Under the pieces are notes generated by a model. That model was given only the letters and a program-made list of their open reading frames with translations, was not told the origin of the DNA and made no database searches. DNA of 64,000 nt from Pseudomonas putida (GTDB lineage: Bacteria; Pseudomonadota; Gammaproteobacteria; Pseudomonadales; Pseudomonadaceae): positions 496,001 through 560,000 of the forward strand of contig NZ_CP029693.1 in assembly GCF_003228315.1 (NCBI RefSeq). The letters run 5' to 3'. Both the position numbers and the translations under genes were made by a program. Shown piece by piece: positions 60,988 through 64,000 of the stretch; position 1 is the first letter of the stretch; each line of letters begins with the position of its first letter.

Positions 60988-61045
60988 GCTGTAGCAGCTC
61001 CGGTTTTTTTAATTGAGCAGGCAGATACGACGCAGATGAGTGTAG

Positions 61046-61064
61046 AACAATAGGAATCATTTGC
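61046..61064. promoter_or_regulatory. Fur-like box ahead of fbpA
   Basis: AACAATAGGAATCATTTGC matches the 19-base Fur consensus at 12 positions, including AATCATT in full. Location about 60 bases from the fbpA start fits iron repression. Confidence 0.5.
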
Positions 61065-61143
61065 ATGTTTAAGGCGGGCGAATGTAGAGCGCGGAATATG
61101 AAAAAAACGTCAAATAAACAGTGATTTCCCGTCATTGAAAAGA

Positions 61144-61172
61144 AACCGGGCGGCTTGCTGGGCCGCCCGGTT
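61144..61172 (-). terminator. Rho-independent terminator after the second arnT
   Basis: Nine-base GC stem CCGGGCGGC / GCCGCCCGG extended by AA/TT, with a seven-base loop. Followed on the minus strand by TTTCTTTT; 15 bases past the stop codon of the arnT paralogue. The plus strand also has a T run, so it may work both ways. Confidence 0.85.
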
Positions 61173-61186
61173 TTTGGGGAGGGGTG

Positions 61187-62908
61187 TCAGGGTTGGGTTT
61201 GCGGGAAGATCAACACTTGCAGATTGCCGCGCTGATAGCGTTTGCCGTCGATGGGCAATGCCTCGACTTCCTGGATTTCATCAACACTGTTGACCCGCAT
61301 GACAACGCCGACCGGGCCTTTCTTACGCGCTTCGGTCATCCAGCTTCCGACGTTTTCCAGGGTGACCTTGCGCGGGGCCATGGCCGGGTCTTCCAGTCCG
61401 TATTTCAGTTCGCCGATGACGTTGTAGAGATCCACTTGCGGCCGTTTTGTCAGCCACGACAACGCCGAGGCCGCGCCCAGGTCATTGCTGAGCAGCGATG
61501 CAGTCTGGTTCAACTCGTTCAGGTGCTCGGCGATGAAGCGGTCGGGCATTTTGCTGTCGACGATCTGGCTCGGCATGGCGGCGGGCAACAGGGCCACCAG
61601 CAACCAGATGCCGAGGGCGGGCATGGCCCACAGCTGCAGTGGACGCAGAATTTGCAGCGCGTTGGCGATGATCCAGCCGACCAGCACGATGAAGGCCAGC
61701 GACAGGCTGAACATCTCGGTGTTTTCGTAAATCTCCTTGCTGATTTGCAAATACAGCAAGGCGACCAGCGCGAGGGTGGCGACCACGACATTGAGCACGC
61801 CGTTGACACGAAGCGTTTTGCTGCGCGCCTCGTTCAACAGCTCCATCACGGCGTGCCCCATCATCAACGCCAGGGGTAACAGGCAGGGCATGATATAGGT
61901 TGGCAACTTGCCACTGCTCAGGCTGAAAACGATGAAGGGCAGCACGAACCAGAGCAACAGGAAGCCGAAGACAGGCAATCGCTTGTTTCGCCAGGACTGG
62001 ATAAACGTCTTTGGCAGCAAGACCGCCCAAGGCAGGCTCGAAGCGACCAGCAGCGGCAGGTAGAACCACCATGGGCGAGCATGCTGCGCATTGTCGGCGG
62101 CAAACCGGCGTACGTGTTCGTTCCAGAAGAAGAAGTTCCAGAAATCCGGCTCCTGCCGATGGATCGCCAGCGCCCAGGGCAGGCAGACCAGGATAGCGAC
62201 CGCCACCGCCAGCCAGCCATGACGCAACAACTCCTTGACGCGCCGCTGCCAAACCATGAAGGGCACGGCGATCAGTGCCGGCAACAGCCAGGCGAGAAAC
62301 CCCTTGGTCATGAACCCCATGCCGCAGGCCACGCCCAGCAGCGTCCAGGCGAGCAGACGACCTCGAGCGGTGCGGCTGTCGAGGGCAAACCACAGAGCGA
62401 CCAGGCTCAGGTTGACCCAGAAGGTGAATTGCGGATCGAGGTTGGCATACCCGGCCTGGCCGGCGATCAGCCCGAAGCTCATGTAAAGCAGCGCGCAGGC
62501 GAAGCTCTTGCGCGGATCATTCCAGAATCGGCGGGCAATCAGATAAGCCAGCCCGACACTCAGGCCGGTACTCAGTGCCGAGGCGATGCGCACGCCGAAC
62601 AGGTTGTCCCCGAACACGGCCTGACCCAGGGCAATCATCCAGTAACCGGCAATGGGTTTTTCGAAGTAACGAATGCCCATGAAGTGTGGCGAGATCCAGT
62701 TGCCGCTCAGGAGCATTTCCTGGCTGATCTGCGCATAGCGGGTTTCGTCGGGGATCCACAATCCATGGCTCAGGAGCGGCAACAGATAGAACGCCACGAA
62801 GGCCGCCATCAGGGCGAGCAAGCTCCAGCGCTCGACCACTGACATCCTGTGTACGGGGCCAGGTTTCAACGGAACTTTAATATCGGGCAGGGGGGTGTTA
62901 GACGTCAT
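61187..62908 (-). CDS. arnT2: ArnT paralogue, aminoarabinose lipid A transferase (copy 2)
   Basis: Predicted 573 residues, similar to the operon ArnT along its whole length (shared [36 protein letters not shown]) but with an extra N-terminal tail of about 25 residues and many substitutions in the C-terminal periplasmic domain. All GT-C landmarks are present. It follows ais by 49 bases, presumably one operon, and ends at a strong terminator. The tail and divergence suggest a different lipid A acceptor site or regulation, not a decayed copy. Confidence 0.93.
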   Translation of the reverse strand: MTSNTPLPDIKVPLKPGPVHRMSVVERWSLLALMAAFVAFYLLPLLSHGLWIPDETRYAQISQEMLLSGNWISPHFMGIRYFEKPIAGYWMIALGQAVFGDNLFGVRIASALSTGLSVGLAYLIARRFWNDPRKSFACALLYMSFGLIAGQAGYANLDPQFTFWVNLSLVALWFALDSRTARGRLLAWTLLGVACGMGFMTKGFLAWLLPALIAVPFMVWQRRVKELLRHGWLAVAVAILVCLPWALAIHRQEPDFWNFFFWNEHVRRFAADNAQHARPWWFYLPLLVASSLPWAVLLPKTFIQSWRNKRLPVFGFLLLWFVLPFIVFSLSSGKLPTYIMPCLLPLALMMGHAVMELLNEARSKTLRVNGVLNVVVATLALVALLYLQISKEIYENTEMFSLSLAFIVLVGWIIANALQILRPLQLWAMPALGIWLLVALLPAAMPSQIVDSKMPDRFIAEHLNELNQTASLLSNDLGAASALSWLTKRPQVDLYNVIGELKYGLEDPAMAPRKVTLENVGSWMTEARKKGPVGVVMRVNSVDEIQEVEALPIDGKRYQRGNLQVLIFPQTQP

Positions 62909-62957
62909 GAGTCAGCCTTGGCTCAGAAGTAGTGACTTGATGGGTATAGCCGCGTTG

Positions 62958-63611
62958 TTATTTGTTGGACAAAGTGCGCCAGTCTTCGGTATTCACAACA
63001 CCCAGCACTTGAAGTTGTCCATTGTTATCAACGTGAACAAACAATGAACTACCATACTGGCTTTTCTTTGCATGCCTGAAACCGCTCATGGCTTCGAATT
63101 CGCCGATGCAACCGCTATGGGTAACCAGCACCAGATTCCGATAGGCGCGCTTGTGCGCCACGATGTCGTTGCGCCAGGTGCTGCCACAGTCCACCAGCCA
63201 CTGTTGCGTCTGGGCATCTTTGCCAAACATGTAATGCGCGGTTTGTGTGGTGCGGGTGAGCGGGCTGCTCAGTACATCGGCCTGCGCCATTCCCAGTCGC
63301 TCCAGGCCTTGGCCGACGAGCTTCGCTTCGTCAGTGCCCACTTTGGTAATGCCGTCTTCCGGCCCCAGGCATGGATTGGTGGATTGGTCGCAACGCTCGG
63401 CATGGCGAACCAGGACCACCATCTCGCCGGCTTCCCATCCCTTGAACATTTGCGCCTTGAGCGAGGATTGAGCGTTGACCAGGTTCACGGGGGAGCGGGG
63501 CCACATGACAAAGCCGGTCACCAGCGCCGCTAACAGCAGGGCGCCGAAAAGGGCGATCAGCAACTTGAACAGTCGTGGCGTCTTGCCGAGGCCCGTTGAT
63601 GAGTTAAACAA
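62958..63611 (-). CDS. ais: Ais-like LPS core heptose-phosphate phosphatase (histidine phosphatase family)
   Basis: Predicted 217 residues from TTG 63611, chosen because AGGTGG lies five bases upstream; a TTG at 63632 gives seven more residues. A membrane anchor (LFKLLIALFGALLLAALVTGFV) directs it to the periplasm. Phosphohistidine motif VLVRHAERC with His70, and a distal VTHSGCIGEFEAM. In enterobacteria ais sits by the arn operon and removes core heptose phosphate; here it precedes a second arnT, supporting that role. Confidence 0.88.
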   Translation of the reverse strand: MFNSSTGLGKTPRLFKLLIALFGALLLAALVTGFVMWPRSPVNLVNAQSSLKAQMFKGWEAGEMVVLVRHAERCDQSTNPCLGPEDGITKVGTDEAKLVGQGLERLGMAQADVLSSPLTRTTQTAHYMFGKDAQTQQWLVDCGSTWRNDIVAHKRAYRNLVLVTHSGCIGEFEAMSGFRHAKKSQYGSSLFVHVDNNGQLQVLGVVNTEDWRTLSNK

Positions 63612-63683
63612 GATTTCCACCTGCCGGAGCAAAGTTGTACTGGAAGTTTCAGTGCAACTAAGTTGATTACTGTAGTGGCAGGC

Positions 63684-63689
63684 ACACTA
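63684..63689 (-). promoter_or_regulatory. Candidate -10 element of ais
   Basis: TAGTGT on the minus strand, 22 bases from the direct-repeat box, consistent with a box overlapping the -35 region. Confidence 0.3.
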
Positions 63690-63711
63690 GAGTTGCGCGG
63701 ATGTTGGCGGG

Positions 63712-63728
63712 GTGAAATGAATGTGAAA
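63712..63728 (-). promoter_or_regulatory. Candidate OmpR-class operator of ais-arnT2
   Basis: Perfect direct repeat TTTCAC-ATTCA-TTTCAC on the minus strand (GTGAAA-TGAAT-GTGAAA on plus). The 11-base period is that of PmrA/PhoP-type response regulators, and a TTTTCAC core resembles what I recall of the Pseudomonas ColR site. It lies 101 bases from the ais start. Confidence 0.5.
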
Positions 63729-63802
63729 AAAGCGTAAGGGGCTTTTCGCAAGTTATTTAGTTGGTTATTGGTAATTCTTATCTTTTACTGTAACTCATCC
63801 CC

Positions 63803-63948
63803 TGTAGGAGCGAGCATGCTCGCGAAAAACGTAAGGACAACGCGATCCTCCAGACAGGTCGCGTTATCGTTGACGACCATCGCGAGCAGGCTCGCTCCTA
63901 CAGGAGAACGCCTTCCCAATTGTAGGAGCGAGCATGCTCGCTCCTACA
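63803..63948. repeat. REP cluster: REPIN plus a perfect palindrome
   Basis: A GAGCGAGC-family inverted pair (63803-63902) followed at 63921-63948 by a 28-base perfect palindrome made of two fused half-elements (TGTAGGAGCGAGCA then TGCTCGCTCCTACA). Confidence 0.85.
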
Positions 63949-64000
63949 GGGAAGGGCAGCTCGATTGTGTGCTTGAGGCCGCCTTGCTGATCAGTGCGGC
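63864..64000 (-). CDS. Possible 3' end of a gene entering from the right edge
   Basis: On the minus strand a frame open at the window edge reads RTDQQGGLKHTIELPF, then runs into the REP cluster ([20 protein letters not shown]) and stops at 63864. The first 16 residues look like protein and the rest is repeat sequence, so a REP insertion may have replaced the natural C-terminus. Too little is visible to name it. Confidence 0.25.
   Translation of the reverse strand, partial: RTDQQGGLKHTIELPFPVGASMLAPTIGKAFSCRSEPARDGRQR

Noticed and set aside
63803..63948. Repeated palindromes as a CRISPR array
   Set aside because: Copies alternate in orientation, spacing is irregular and no cas genes are present; they are REP elements.

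Overview
The window reads as chromosomal DNA of a Pseudomonas of the fluorescens group. Base composition is GC-rich, the proteins are pseudomonad-like throughout (MuxABC-OpmB type efflux, GlgE/TreS/GlgB, arnBCADTEF-ugd), and intergenic gaps are crowded with GAGCGAGC..GCTCGCGA and GCAAGGCTTGCCCGCGA repeats typical of Pseudomonas REP/REPIN elements. No rRNA, tRNA, CRISPR array, IS element or prophage block was recognised.

Layout. (1) 1-14125, all on the minus strand, is one co-oriented block. In order of transcription it holds a small secreted protein, an SphA-type outer-membrane protein, MoxR, DUF58, DUF4381, two VWA proteins (BatA; BatB with TPRs), BatD, a periplasmic HAD phosphatase, a formylglycine sulfatase, a membrane protein fused to a spermidine-synthase-like domain, and a multihaem cytochrome c cut by the window edge. 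Most of the MoxR-Bat-HAD genes overlap by 4 to 14 bases. (2) 14802-16042 holds a YciI-type protein and thiol peroxidase Tpx. (3) 16221-25357 encodes a tripartite RND pump with two different RND subunits (MuxABC-OpmB). (4) 25625-32825 holds an MHYT-GGDEF-EAL protein, an SDR, a MocR regulator, CcoG, a small DUF3203-like protein and MgtC. (5) 33320-41033 is a GlgE-pathway cluster (glgE, treS fused to maltokinase, glgB) behind a candidate AlgU-type promoter. (6) 41176-46783 holds a beta-hydroxyacid dehydrogenase, an acyl-CoA dehydrogenase with a 3-hydroxyisobutyryl-CoA hydrolase (valine-type catabolism), an HPP membrane protein and an MFS transporter. (7) 46840-55852 is the complete lipid A aminoarabinose operon arnBCADTEF-ugd, nearly every junction a start/stop overlap, followed by a short ORF broken by a stop codon. 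(8) 56234-63611 holds a lone tyrosine recombinase, a ferric-iron ABC transporter with a Fur-like box, and a second arnT paralogue behind ais.

Points that stand out: REPIN elements sitting in frame inside two Bat-operon genes; a 6-N5-6 direct repeat about 100 bases ahead of both arnB and ais that may tie the two LPS loci to one response regulator; a recombinase pointing away from the arn promoter with a recombinase-core-like inverted repeat in between; and the conserved-looking but unexplained grouping of MoxR/Bat proteins with a sulfatase, a phosphatase and a multihaem cytochrome. All functions are inferred from reading the sequence; no database search was run.
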